DNA of 64,000 nt from Arthrobacter sp. FB24 (GTDB lineage: Bacteria; Actinomycetota; Actinomycetes; Actinomycetales; Micrococcaceae), in assembly GCF_000196235.1 (NCBI RefSeq), contig NC_008541.1:2294001-2358000 (forward strand), read 5' to 3'. Below the pieces are notes generated by a model. The model was not told the DNA's origin. It was given only the letters and a program-made list of their open reading frames with translations, and ran no database searches. Each line of letters begins with the position of its first letter. The stretch's first letter is position 1. This document shows, piece after piece, positions 35,741-43,584 of this stretch. The position numbers and the translations under genes are program-made.

Positions 35741-36292
35741 TCAGTGCAGACTGATGCGGGCCGTCAGGGGCGTGGTCACGCCGTCCCCGGCCAGCTCGGC
35801 ACCGGCCGAGCGCAAGAGTGCCCGCGCCGCCGAATTTCCGGCGGTCGTTTCGGCCTGCAGCACCGAGGCGCCTGTAGCTGCAGCCACGGTGCACACGAGC
35901 TTCAACGCCTCCCGGCCGATGCCCCGGCCCCGGAAGCTGCGTCCCAGCCAGAGCCCGGTTTCCAGCGCCGTGACGGCCGATGCTGCCGTTCCGGCGCGCT
36001 TGAGCCGGATGGAACCGGCAAGCCGTCCATCGCAGCTGATCGCCCAGGACTTCTGCGCGGCGGGTCCGTCGAGGCCGGCCGCCGCGGCGCGGTGGTAGTT
36101 GAGGAACCAGCCGATCCGCTCCGCGTTCCAGCCGGGGGTGGCACCTAGCGTGGGAGTGACGTCGTCGGCAGCGGCGTCCGTGAGGGCGACGTCCAGCAGC
36201 TTCTCCAGGATCTCCTCGGTGACGTCCAGCAGTTCCACGCAGCCTGCGAGGGATGACGGTGAAGAAGGAGACATCGGTTCAGAAGGGCACAT
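35741..36292 (-). CDS. GNAT-family N-acetyltransferase
   Basis: The 183-residue protein has the GNAT acetyl-CoA loop GLWLGRSFRGRGIGREALKLV near residue 113 and a preceding strand GRLAGSIRLKR. It resembles RimJ/RimL-like acetyltransferases; the substrate is unknown. The ATG at 36292 overlaps the YigZ gene by 14 bp; an ATG at 36274 is an equally reasonable start, four bases after that stop. Confidence 0.8.
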   Translation of the reverse strand: MCPSEPMSPSSPSSLAGCVELLDVTEEILEKLLDVALTDAAADDVTPTLGATPGWNAERIGWFLNYHRAAAAGLDGPAAQKSWAISCDGRLAGSIRLKRAGTAASAVTALETGLWLGRSFRGRGIGREALKLVCTVAAATGASVLQAETTAGNSAARALLRSAGAELAGDGVTTPLTARISLH

Positions 36293-36977
36293 CGATCCAT
36301 TCCGTTTCTCCCGGCCGCAGGGCGGCGCTGCCCGCAGTCATGGAAGCAAGCCGTTCGCCGGCCCGCTCAAGTTCGTCCGCCTGATCGGGCAGGGCGAGCC
36401 TGAGGACCGTGGTGATGGCCCCGTAGCTGGTTTCCGCCATCACATAGCCGGCAGCGCGGAGGTCGTTTTCCAGGCGCCCGGCCGCCGAATGCGGCACCTC
36501 CACGGAACAGATCCTCAGCCGGCTCCGCCGAACCAGTGGTGCCAGGTCCAGGGCGGACGACACGGACTCCGAGTAGGCGCGCACCAGTCCGCCGGCTCCC
36601 AGGAGAATCCCGCCAAAATAGCGGACGACGACGGCACTGATGTCGCTGAGGTCGGTCACCCCCGGCGCGGTTTCGCGTCGGAGGAGGGCCTCCAGCATGG
36701 GGATGCCCGCGGTTCCGGACGGTTCTCCGTCATCGCTCGAACGCTGGATGTCCCGGTCTGGTCCCAGGACGAACGCCGAGCAGTGGTGCCGGGCGTCGTG
36801 GAACTCCTTGCGCAGTCCGGCCACCAGCGCCCTCGCGCCGTCCTCGTCGCCGGTGCGCCGGATCACCGTGATGAACCGCGACCGTTTGACCTCCAGCTCA
36901 TGGCGGAAGTCGGGCCCGGCCGCAAGGGTCGTGTAGGCAGTTGCCCTGCTTTCCCTGGGTTCAGCCTCTTCCACCAC
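36279..36977 (-). CDS. YigZ/IMPACT (UPF0029) family protein
   Basis: The 232-residue protein has the N-terminal UPF0029 domain with FITVIRRTGDEDGARALV, SAFVLGPDRDIQRSSDDGEPSGTAG (split here) and VVVRYFGGILLGAGGLVRAYSE near residue 116, and a C-terminal DUF1949-like domain. Members have been linked to stress and translation control, but function in bacteria is not settled. It starts with GTG; TAAACT ends six bases upstream, so the mRNA is probably leaderless. It is divergent from coaE. Confidence 0.88.
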   Translation of the reverse strand: MVEEAEPRESRATAYTTLAAGPDFRHELEVKRSRFITVIRRTGDEDGARALVAGLRKEFHDARHHCSAFVLGPDRDIQRSSDDGEPSGTAGIPMLEALLRRETAPGVTDLSDISAVVVRYFGGILLGAGGLVRAYSESVSSALDLAPLVRRSRLRICSVEVPHSAAGRLENDLRAAGYVMAETSYGAITTVLRLALPDQADELERAGERLASMTAGSAALRPGETEWIDVPF

Positions 36978-36983
36978 CGGATC

Positions 36984-36993
36984 AGTTTAGTCT
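36984..36993. promoter_or_regulatory. Overlapping divergent -10 elements of yigZ and coaE
   Basis: AGTTTAGTCT contains TAGTCT for coaE on the plus strand (36988-36993) and TAAACT for the YigZ gene on the minus strand (36984-36989). Each ends six bases before its GTG start. Confidence 0.65.
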
Positions 36994-36999
36994 GGTGGG

Positions 37000-38292
37000 G
37001 TGCTGAAGATCGGGTTGACGGGCGGTATCGCCTCAGGGAAGTCAGTTGTTGCCTCGCATTTGCGGAAGCTGGGGGCCGTGCTGGTCGACGCCGACGCCCT
37101 GGCCCGTGAAGTGGTGGAGCCGGGTACCCCCGGCCTGGCCCGGGTCGTGGCGGCCTTCGGGGAGGACATGCTGGGTGCCGACGGCCGGCTGGACCGGGCG
37201 CGGCTTGGCGCGCTGGTGTTCGGCGACCCGGACAGGCTCGCCGTTCTCAACAGCATCGTTCATCCCCTGGTCCGGGAGCGGGCCGCAGCGATGATCGGCG
37301 CCGCCCCCCGCGGCGCCGTCGTTGTGCAGGACATACCCCTGCTGGTGGAGACGGGCCAGGGTAGCAATTTCCATCTGGTGCTGGTGGTGGATGCCCCGGA
37401 CGAGGTACGGGTGCAGCGCATGGTGGAATACCGGGACATGACCGAGGAGCAGGCGCGGTCCAGGATGGCGGCGCAGGCCGCCAGGGACGTCCGCGTGGCC
37501 GCGGCGGACGTGGTGCTGGACAACTCCGGAACCGTTGATGAACTGCAGGCTGCCGTCGACGTGCTGTGGGCCAGCCGGCTGGCCCCCTATGCGGACAACA
37601 TCAGCAAGGAGCGGCCGGCTCCGCGGACGGGCGGCCCGGTGCTTGCCCCGGCCGATCCCACGTGGGGAACACAGGCGGCGCGGCTCGCCGGCCGGATCGC
37701 GGCTGCCGTCCCGGCGGACATCCTGGCGGTCGATCACATCGGGTCCACGGCGGTCCCCGGGCTCGATGCCAAGGACATCATCGACCTCCAGTTGACTGTT
37801 GCGGACCTGGCAACGGCCGACCGGATCGCACCGTTGCTTGCCGCGGCGGGCTTTCCGCTGTGGGCCGGCGTTTTTGCCGACAGCCCCAAGCCCTCGCACC
37901 CTGATCCGGCCGACTGGGCCAAACGCCTGCACGGAAACGCGGACCCCGGCCGTCCCGTGAACCTGCACATCCGGCCTGCGGGCTCGCCGGGGTGGCGGTT
38001 CGCTTTGTCTTTCCGGGACTGGCTTCGCGATGACGCTGCGGCAAGGGCCGACTACCTGGCGGAGAAGCGGAGGGTTGCGGCGCTCCACAGGGTGGACAAG
38101 TCAACCGCGGGTTACGCGGCGGACAAGGAAGCATGGTTTTCCGAGCACGCCGCCGAACGGATGGACGCGTGGGTGCGGCGCACGGGATGGCAGCCGCCGT
38201 CGTATGCCACACCCATAGCCGCCGGCGCGGCCGGCGGTCCAGCCGACATCGGGGAAGGCGGAGGCACAGCCGGCAGTACCGCCCAAAGCTGA
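37000..38292 (+). CDS. coaE: Dephospho-CoA kinase fused to a GrpB/UPF0157 domain
   Basis: The 430-residue protein has a CoaE domain (residues 1-200) with P-loop GGIASGKS at 8-15, VDADALAREVV near 28 and QDIPLLVE near 109, which phosphorylates dephospho-CoA in the last step of CoA synthesis. From about residue 215 a GrpB nucleotidyltransferase-like domain follows, with VDHIGSTAVPGLDAKDIIDLQ near 246. This fusion is known in actinobacteria; what the GrpB part does is not. The start is GTG. Confidence 0.93.
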   Translation: MLKIGLTGGIASGKSVVASHLRKLGAVLVDADALAREVVEPGTPGLARVVAAFGEDMLGADGRLDRARLGALVFGDPDRLAVLNSIVHPLVRERAAAMIGAAPRGAVVVQDIPLLVETGQGSNFHLVLVVDAPDEVRVQRMVEYRDMTEEQARSRMAAQAARDVRVAAADVVLDNSGTVDELQAAVDVLWASRLAPYADNISKERPAPRTGGPVLAPADPTWGTQAARLAGRIAAAVPADILAVDHIGSTAVPGLDAKDIIDLQLTVADLATADRIAPLLAAAGFPLWAGVFADSPKPSHPDPADWAKRLHGNADPGRPVNLHIRPAGSPGWRFALSFRDWLRDDAAARADYLAEKRRVAALHRVDKSTAGYAADKEAWFSEHAAERMDAWVRRTGWQPPSYATPIAAGAAGGPADIGEGGGTAGSTAQS

Positions 38293-38320
38293 ATCACGGC
38301 ACGATGTCGGTGCCCGGCGG

Positions 38321-38326
38321 TAGATT
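38321..38326 (+). promoter_or_regulatory. -10 element of uvrB (leaderless)
   Basis: TAGATT ends six bases before the ATG. I see no Shine-Dalgarno and no SOS box in this gap. Confidence 0.5.
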
Positions 38327-38332
38327 AGATTC

Positions 38333-40414
38333 ATGAGTCTTGCCCAGGAAATCAACCGCGTCGTGGCTCCGTTCGAGGTCATCAGCGAGTTCAAGCCGGC
38401 AGGCGACCAGCCGGCCGCCATCGCTGAGCTGACGGAGCGCATCAAGAACGGCGAAAAGGACGTGGTGCTGCTTGGCGCCACCGGTACGGGCAAAAGCGCG
38501 ACGACGGCCTGGCTCATCGAGCAGGTCCAGCGCCCCACCCTGGTGATGGTGCAGAACAAGACCCTCGCCGCGCAGCTGGCCAACGAATTCCGGGAACTGC
38601 TCCCGAACAACGCCGTCGAGTACTTCGTGTCGTACTACGACTACTACCAGCCCGAGGCCTACGTGGCGCAGACGGACACCTTCATCGAGAAGGACTCCTC
38701 GGTGAACGAGGAAGTCGAACGGCTCCGCCACTCCGCCACCAATGCGCTGCTGACCCGCCGCGACGTGATCGTGGTGGCCACCGTGTCCTGCATTTACGGC
38801 CTGGGCACGCCGGAAGAGTACATCGCCGGCATGGTGACCCTCCGCAAGGGGGCTGAGATGAACCGCGACGACCTGCTCCGGAAGTTCGTCTCCATGCAGT
38901 ACGCCCGCAACGACATGGACTTCCACCGCGGCACGTTCCGGGTCCGCGGCGACACCGTGGAAATCATCCCGATGTACGAGGAACTGGCCATCCGGATCGA
39001 GTTCTTCGGTGACGAAATCGAGAACATCCACACCCTGCATCCGCTGACCGGCGAAGTGATCCGGGATGAGGAAGAGATGTACGTATTCCCGGCGTCGCAC
39101 TACGTGGCCGGTCCGGAACGCATGAGCCGGGCGATCAAGCGGATCGAAGACGAGCTCGCCGAGCGGCTGCAGGTGCTTGAAAGCCAGAACAAGCTCGTCG
39201 AGGCCCAGCGGCTCCGGATGCGCACCACGTACGACCTCGAAATGATGCAGCAGATGGGCTTCTGCAACGGCATCGAGAACTACTCCTCGCATATCGACGG
39301 CCGCGCCCGCGGAACCGCGCCGCACTGCCTCCTCGACTACTTCCCCGACGACTTCCTGCTGGTCATCGACGAATCCCACGTCACCGTTCCGCAGATCGGC
39401 GCCATGTACGAGGGCGACATGTCCCGCAAGCGGAACCTGGTGGACTTCGGCTTCCGCCTGCCTTCAGCGATGGACAACCGGCCGCTCAAGTGGGACGAGT
39501 TCCAGGAGCGCGTGGGCCAGACCGTCTACCTTTCGGCCACCCCCGGCAAGTACGAACTCGGCAAGTCCGACGGTTTCGTGCAGCAGATCATCCGGCCCAC
39601 CGGCCTGATCGATCCCGAGGTGGTAGTGAAACCCACCAAGGGCCAGATCGACGACCTGCTGGGCGAGATCAAGACCCGCACCGCGAAGAACGAACGCGTC
39701 CTGGTCACCACCCTCACCAAACGGATGGCCGAGGACCTCACCGACTACCTGCTGGGCCACGGCGTGAAGGTGGAATACCTGCACTCCGACGTGGACACGC
39801 TCCGCCGCGTGGAACTCCTCCGGGAACTCCGCATGGGTGTCTTCGACGTCCTGGTGGGCATCAACCTGCTCCGCGAAGGCCTGGACCTGCCCGAAGTCTC
39901 CCTCGTGAGCATCCTGGACGCGGACAAGGAAGGCTTCCTGCGTTCCTCCACGTCACTGATCCAGACCATCGGACGCGCAGCCCGTAACGTCTCGGGACAG
40001 GTGCACATGTACGCCGACCGCATCACAGACTCCATGGCGCACGCCATCGACGAAACCAACCGCCGGCGGGCCATCCAGGTGGCCTACAACACTGAACACG
40101 GCATCGACCCGCAGCCGCTGCGGAAGAAGATCGCAGACATCACCGACCAGCTCGCCAAAGAGGACGCCGACACGCGCGAACTGCTCGCCGCCTCCGGGAA
40201 GACCCGCGGCAAGGGCAAGGGCGCGTCGACTGTGCGCGCGGACGGTCTGGCGGCCGCGCCGGCGGAGGACCTCGTGGGACTCATCGAGCAGCTGACGGAA
40301 CAGATGCACGCCGCGGCCGGCGAACTCCAGTTCGAACTCGCGGCCCGGCTGCGTGATGAAGTAGGGGAGTTGAAGAAGGAACTGCGGCAGATGCAGGCAG
40401 CGGGGCACGCCTAG
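38333..40414 (+). CDS. uvrB: Excinuclease ABC subunit UvrB
   Basis: The 693-residue helicase-like DNA damage verification subunit has Walker A GATGTGKS at residues 48-55, the DNA-gripping beta-hairpin ([10 protein letters not shown] near 101), DESHVTV near 343, helicase motif [11 protein letters not shown] near 543 and a C-terminal UVR motif for UvrC binding (about 640-690). It is loaded by UvrA and recruits UvrC. Intact and of normal length. Confidence 0.97.
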   Translation: MSLAQEINRVVAPFEVISEFKPAGDQPAAIAELTERIKNGEKDVVLLGATGTGKSATTAWLIEQVQRPTLVMVQNKTLAAQLANEFRELLPNNAVEYFVSYYDYYQPEAYVAQTDTFIEKDSSVNEEVERLRHSATNALLTRRDVIVVATVSCIYGLGTPEEYIAGMVTLRKGAEMNRDDLLRKFVSMQYARNDMDFHRGTFRVRGDTVEIIPMYEELAIRIEFFGDEIENIHTLHPLTGEVIRDEEEMYVFPASHYVAGPERMSRAIKRIEDELAERLQVLESQNKLVEAQRLRMRTTYDLEMMQQMGFCNGIENYSSHIDGRARGTAPHCLLDYFPDDFLLVIDESHVTVPQIGAMYEGDMSRKRNLVDFGFRLPSAMDNRPLKWDEFQERVGQTVYLSATPGKYELGKSDGFVQQIIRPTGLIDPEVVVKPTKGQIDDLLGEIKTRTAKNERVLVTTLTKRMAEDLTDYLLGHGVKVEYLHSDVDTLRRVELLRELRMGVFDVLVGINLLREGLDLPEVSLVSILDADKEGFLRSSTSLIQTIGRAARNVSGQVHMYADRITDSMAHAIDETNRRRAIQVAYNTEHGIDPQPLRKKIADITDQLAKEDADTRELLAASGKTRGKGKGASTVRADGLAAAPAEDLVGLIEQLTEQMHAAAGELQFELAARLRDEVGELKKELRQMQAAGHA

Positions 40415-40416
40415 GG

Positions 40417-40422
40417 TAAAGT
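40417..40422 (+). promoter_or_regulatory. -10 element for the terC leader
   Basis: TAAAGT lies three bases after the uvrB stop. It would start transcription near 40429, just before the riboswitch. Confidence 0.5.
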
Positions 40423-40429
40423 TATTGTC

Positions 40430-40546
40430 ACGTAGGGGAGTATCCCAAGCGCTACGATCGTCAACACGCACGGCATAGATGCCCTGCCGGGCGTAGCGGG
40501 CTGCCGATTCAGCACCAAGTGCACAGGCAAGCCGGAGAGACTTACA
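40430..40546 (+). ncRNA. yybP-ykoY manganese riboswitch
   Basis: The terC leader holds the conserved loop GGGGAGTA (40435-40442) and, about 90 nt later, CCGGAGAGACTTAC (40532-40545), the two halves of the Mn2+-binding site in this riboswitch class. A GTA/TAC pair closes the base (40432-40434 with 40543-40545). Inner helices are CGCTACG with CGTAGCG (40450-40456, 40492-40498), GGCAT-AG-ATGCC (40472-40483) and GCAC-CAA-GTGC (40512-40522). TerC/YkoY proteins are classic targets. The aptamer ends 32 nt before the GTG. Confidence 0.88.
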
Positions 40547-40578
40547 CCGCATCTCTGTACCCTGCGAAAGGCATCCCT

Positions 40579-41607
40579 GTGCTCGATTTACCCGTTTGGT
40601 TTGAGGTCGGCTCATTCGTCGTCCTCGGCCTCATCCTCGCTTTCGACCTCCTCCTGGTGCTGCGCCGCCCGCACGAGCCTTCCATGAAGGAAGCCGGCCT
40701 GTGGGTCACGTTCTATGTTGCCCTGGCCCTGGTCTTTGCGGGTGCGATGTTTGCCTTCACGGGCCCGGAATTTGGCGGGCAGTTCGTTGCTGGCTGGGTG
40801 ACGGAGTACAGCCTCAGCATCGACAACCTCTTTGTGTTCATCATCATCATGGCGCGCTTCTCGGTGCCCCGTAAGTACCAGCAGGAAGTGTTGATGGTGG
40901 GCATCATCATCGCGCTGATCCTGCGCGGCATCTTCATCCTGCTCGGCGCCATCGTCATCGAGCAGTTCAGCTGGGTCTTCTACATCTTCGGCGCCTTCCT
41001 GCTCTGGACCGCGTGGAAGCAGGCCCAGGACGAGGGTGAAGACGAAGAGGACAAGGAAAACCCGCTGATCGCGAAGCTCCGCAAGGTGATTCCGATGTCG
41101 GAGAAGTTCGACGGCGGCAAGCTGCGCACCACGGTTGACGGCAAGAAGGTCTTCACCCCCATGCTGATCGTTTTCGTCACGATCGGGCTGACCGACCTGC
41201 TCTTCGCTGTTGACTCCATCCCGGCGATCTTCGGCCTGACGCAGAGTCCGTTCATCGTCTTCACCGCAAACCTGTTCGCCCTGATGGGCCTGCGCCAGCT
41301 GTACTTCCTGCTGGGCGGCCTGATGAACCGCCTGATCTACCTGAAGCACGCGCTGTCCTTCATCCTGGCGTTCATTGGCGTCAAGCTGGTCCTCCACGCG
41401 ATGCACGTCAACGAGCTCCCGTTCATCAACGGCGGCAAGCACATCGAATGGGCCCCGGAAATCCCCACGTTCGTGTCCCTTGCCGTCATCGTCGGCACCA
41501 TCATCGTCGCCGTGATTGCCAGCCTGGTGAGCTCCAAGGCCGCACAGGCGAAGGTGGACGCCCGCCTCGAAGAGGATGCCCGCAAGAGCATGAGCGACGC
41601 CGACTAG
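40579..41607 (+). CDS. TerC-family membrane protein, probable manganese exporter
   Basis: The 342-residue protein has about nine membrane spans. It carries the TerC metal-site motifs SLSIDNLFVF near residue 81 and FAVDSIPA near residue 211. Members preceded by yybP-ykoY riboswitches export Mn2+ or metallate secreted enzymes. An acidic cytoplasmic loop (about residues 149-160, EGEDEEDKEN) lies in the middle. The GTG at 40579 follows GAAAGG; the longer open frame upstream would be read from riboswitch sequence and is rejected. Confidence 0.92.
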   Translation: MLDLPVWFEVGSFVVLGLILAFDLLLVLRRPHEPSMKEAGLWVTFYVALALVFAGAMFAFTGPEFGGQFVAGWVTEYSLSIDNLFVFIIIMARFSVPRKYQQEVLMVGIIIALILRGIFILLGAIVIEQFSWVFYIFGAFLLWTAWKQAQDEGEDEEDKENPLIAKLRKVIPMSEKFDGGKLRTTVDGKKVFTPMLIVFVTIGLTDLLFAVDSIPAIFGLTQSPFIVFTANLFALMGLRQLYFLLGGLMNRLIYLKHALSFILAFIGVKLVLHAMHVNELPFINGGKHIEWAPEIPTFVSLAVIVGTIIVAVIASLVSSKAAQAKVDARLEEDARKSMSDAD

Positions 41608-41627
41608 GCTCCCGCACCGCCCAACGC

Positions 41628-41667
41628 ACAGAAAACCCCGGCCGCATGGGTGGCCGGGGTTTTCTGT
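41628..41667 (+). terminator. Intrinsic terminator after terC
   Basis: ACAGAAAACCCCGGCC pairs perfectly with GGCCGGGGTTTTCTGT around an eight-base loop. It is symmetric and so can also serve the convergent peptidase gene. Confidence 0.9.
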
Positions 41668-41680
41668 TTTCCGGATCCGC

Positions 41681-43057
41681 TCAGTTGCGGACTGAGCGCA
41701 CCATTCCCAGCAGCCGCCCGAAGATGCCTTCGCCGTCGTCCGCGATGCCGTCGTGGTGGAAGTCCGCGGTCTCCCAGACCTGGAGCCCGCGCACGGCCGA
41801 AGCCGTTTCGAGCGAAAGGTCCCGGTCAACGTAGATGTCCTCGCTGTACACCGCGGCAGCAACGGGAACGGTGTTCGCTCCCAGCCGCTCCAGGTCATAC
41901 AGCGGCTTCCAGTCGGATTTCTCGGCCAGCAGTTGGGCAACATCGCTCAGCGGCCGGAGCGCGGCGTCCTGTTCGAAGTACCAGGGATAGACCATTTCCC
42001 CGGTCAGCAGCGGCTCGGCAGCGTCCGGGCGGAATTCGGGAAAGTCCTGGAGTACGCGCAACGCGGCCCAGTCCGTCGCTTCCTGCTGCCCGTAGATGGA
42101 CTCGTGCATGAGTGCATACAGCGGGTTCCCTGCACGGGTGACGACTCCACGCACCTGCTCCAGGAACGCGTCCGAAAGGCGGTCGCCGGCGGGTGTGGCC
42201 ACGAAGGCGTCCTCGAGCAGATGGTGCAGGGTGTCCACCCGGGTGTTTCCGCCAAGGAACGAGCCCACCATCTGGAAACGCTCCACGGTGAGCCGCTCGC
42301 CGTCGGGCAGGTGCTCCACCGTTTCGCGAAGGTGACGGGCAATGCGGGTGACCGCGGCGCGGTCCTCGGGGTAGGACTTGAAGTATTCTGCGTTGCGGGC
42401 CGCGACGCGGCGGTAGGTGGCCTGGTACACACGGTCCGCAGGGCCCTGCAGGGGAGCCAGCCCGCCGGTGATGAGCGCCTCGCGCAGGCCGTGCGGCGCG
42501 AAAGAGAGGTAGCTGAGGGCACAGAAGCCGCCGTAGCTTTGCCCGTAGATGGTCCACGGTGCGGACCCGAGGGCATACCGGATCGCTTCCGCGTCAGCCA
42601 CGATCGAGTCCGCCCGGAAGTGCGTCAGGTACTCCAGCTGGTCCGTTTCGTTCCCCCGAAGCGGGAGCGTGTTGCGGTCGATTGGAGTGGACAGCCCCGT
42701 GCCGCGCTGGTCCAGCATGAGGATACGGAAATCCCTGGCGGCGGCCTTGCTCCAGCCGCCCAGGGAGGGGAAACGGTTGCCGCGTCCGCCGGGGCCGCCC
42801 TGAAGGTACAGCAGCCACGGCAGCCTGGCGGCATCTTCCTCGTTGTGGTCGGCGGAGACGTACTCGCGCGCAAACACGGTGATGGTTTCCCCGGTACCGC
42901 CGCTGAAATGATCCAGCGGCACCTCGAAATAGTGCTCGGCGGTGCGCATCCCGCGGTACTCATGGCGGGCCTTGACGGTGTGCGGGACGGCATCGGGAAC
43001 CTTGGCGGCGGCATCGGCTGCGGCCTCCAGCATTCCCACGGCGGAGAGCCCGGTCAT
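41681..43057 (-). CDS. Alpha/beta-hydrolase, prolyl aminopeptidase-like (S33)
   Basis: The 458-residue protein has the S33 oxyanion motif QGGPGGRG near residue 86, LDQRGTGLS near 114 and the nucleophile elbow GQSYGG near 169. Long insertions form a cap domain. Family members remove N-terminal proline or act on related small peptides and esters. I use the ATG at 43057; a TTG five codons upstream would overlap the previous stop. Confidence 0.87.
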   Translation of the reverse strand: MTGLSAVGMLEAAADAAAKVPDAVPHTVKARHEYRGMRTAEHYFEVPLDHFSGGTGETITVFAREYVSADHNEEDAARLPWLLYLQGGPGGRGNRFPSLGGWSKAAARDFRILMLDQRGTGLSTPIDRNTLPLRGNETDQLEYLTHFRADSIVADAEAIRYALGSAPWTIYGQSYGGFCALSYLSFAPHGLREALITGGLAPLQGPADRVYQATYRRVAARNAEYFKSYPEDRAAVTRIARHLRETVEHLPDGERLTVERFQMVGSFLGGNTRVDTLHHLLEDAFVATPAGDRLSDAFLEQVRGVVTRAGNPLYALMHESIYGQQEATDWAALRVLQDFPEFRPDAAEPLLTGEMVYPWYFEQDAALRPLSDVAQLLAEKSDWKPLYDLERLGANTVPVAAAVYSEDIYVDRDLSLETASAVRGLQVWETADFHHDGIADDGEGIFGRLLGMVRSVRN

Positions 43058-43064
43058 CGGTAGA

Positions 43065-43565
43065 TCAGCCAAGGACCTGCGCCTCGCGGGACGTCCCGAA
43101 GGATTCGAGGGCTTCCCCCGTCAGCCGGAAAGTGGACCATTCTTCCATGGGAAAGGCGCCCAGCTTCTTGTAGAAGTTGATGGACGGTTCGTTCCAGTCC
43201 AGAACGCTCCACTCAACGCGCGCGTAACTGCGTTCGACGGCGGTGGCCGCCAGGTGCTGCAGCAGCGCCTTGCCGTGGCCTTCGCCGCGGGCCTCCGGGG
43301 TCACGTAAAGGTCCTCCAGGTAGATGCCGTGGACGCCTTCCCAGGTGGAGTAGTTCAGGAACCAGAGCGCGAAGCCGCGGACGTCACCGGATTCGTTCTC
43401 CGCCATCGCGGCGTATACCCGTGGATTTTCGCCGAAGAGGACCCCGGCGAGCATTTCCGGGGTGTTCCGGACGGCGTGGGGTTCCTTCTCGTAGATGGCC
43501 AGTTCGTGGATCATCTGCAGGATGACGGGGACGTCTTCAACGGTTGCGGGGCGGATTACACTCAT
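43065..43565 (-). CDS. GNAT N-acetyltransferase, diamine acetyltransferase-like
   Basis: The 166-residue protein resembles the SAT1-like group: LAIYEKEPHAV near residue 22, YLEDLYVTPEARGEGHGKALL near 81 and VEWSVLDWNEPSINFYKKLGA near 117. Polyamines or thialysine are typical substrates. A minus-strand TAAACT ends six bases before the ATG with no Shine-Dalgarno. The stop precedes the peptidase ATG by seven bases. Confidence 0.88.
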   Translation of the reverse strand: MSVIRPATVEDVPVILQMIHELAIYEKEPHAVRNTPEMLAGVLFGENPRVYAAMAENESGDVRGFALWFLNYSTWEGVHGIYLEDLYVTPEARGEGHGKALLQHLAATAVERSYARVEWSVLDWNEPSINFYKKLGAFPMEEWSTFRLTGEALESFGTSREAQVLG

Positions 43566-43571
43566 TGTTCG

Positions 43572-43577
43572 AGTTTA
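43572..43577 (-). promoter_or_regulatory. -10 element of the GNAT gene (leaderless)
   Basis: The minus strand reads TAAACT six bases before the ATG at 43565. Confidence 0.5.
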
Positions 43578-43584
43578 CTAGCGA

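Noticed and set aside
38293..38332. SOS box upstream of uvrB
   Set aside because: No GAAC-N4-GTTC-like dyad is present in the 40-bp gap.
40519..40578. Longer TerC start in the riboswitch region
   Set aside because: The 20 extra codons overlap the aptamer's conserved strand and lack membrane-protein character; the GTG at 40579 has a ribosome binding site.
43058..43072. TTG start for the S33 peptidase
   Set aside because: It would overlap the upstream GNAT stop and lacks a better ribosome binding site than the ATG at 43057; not fully excluded.
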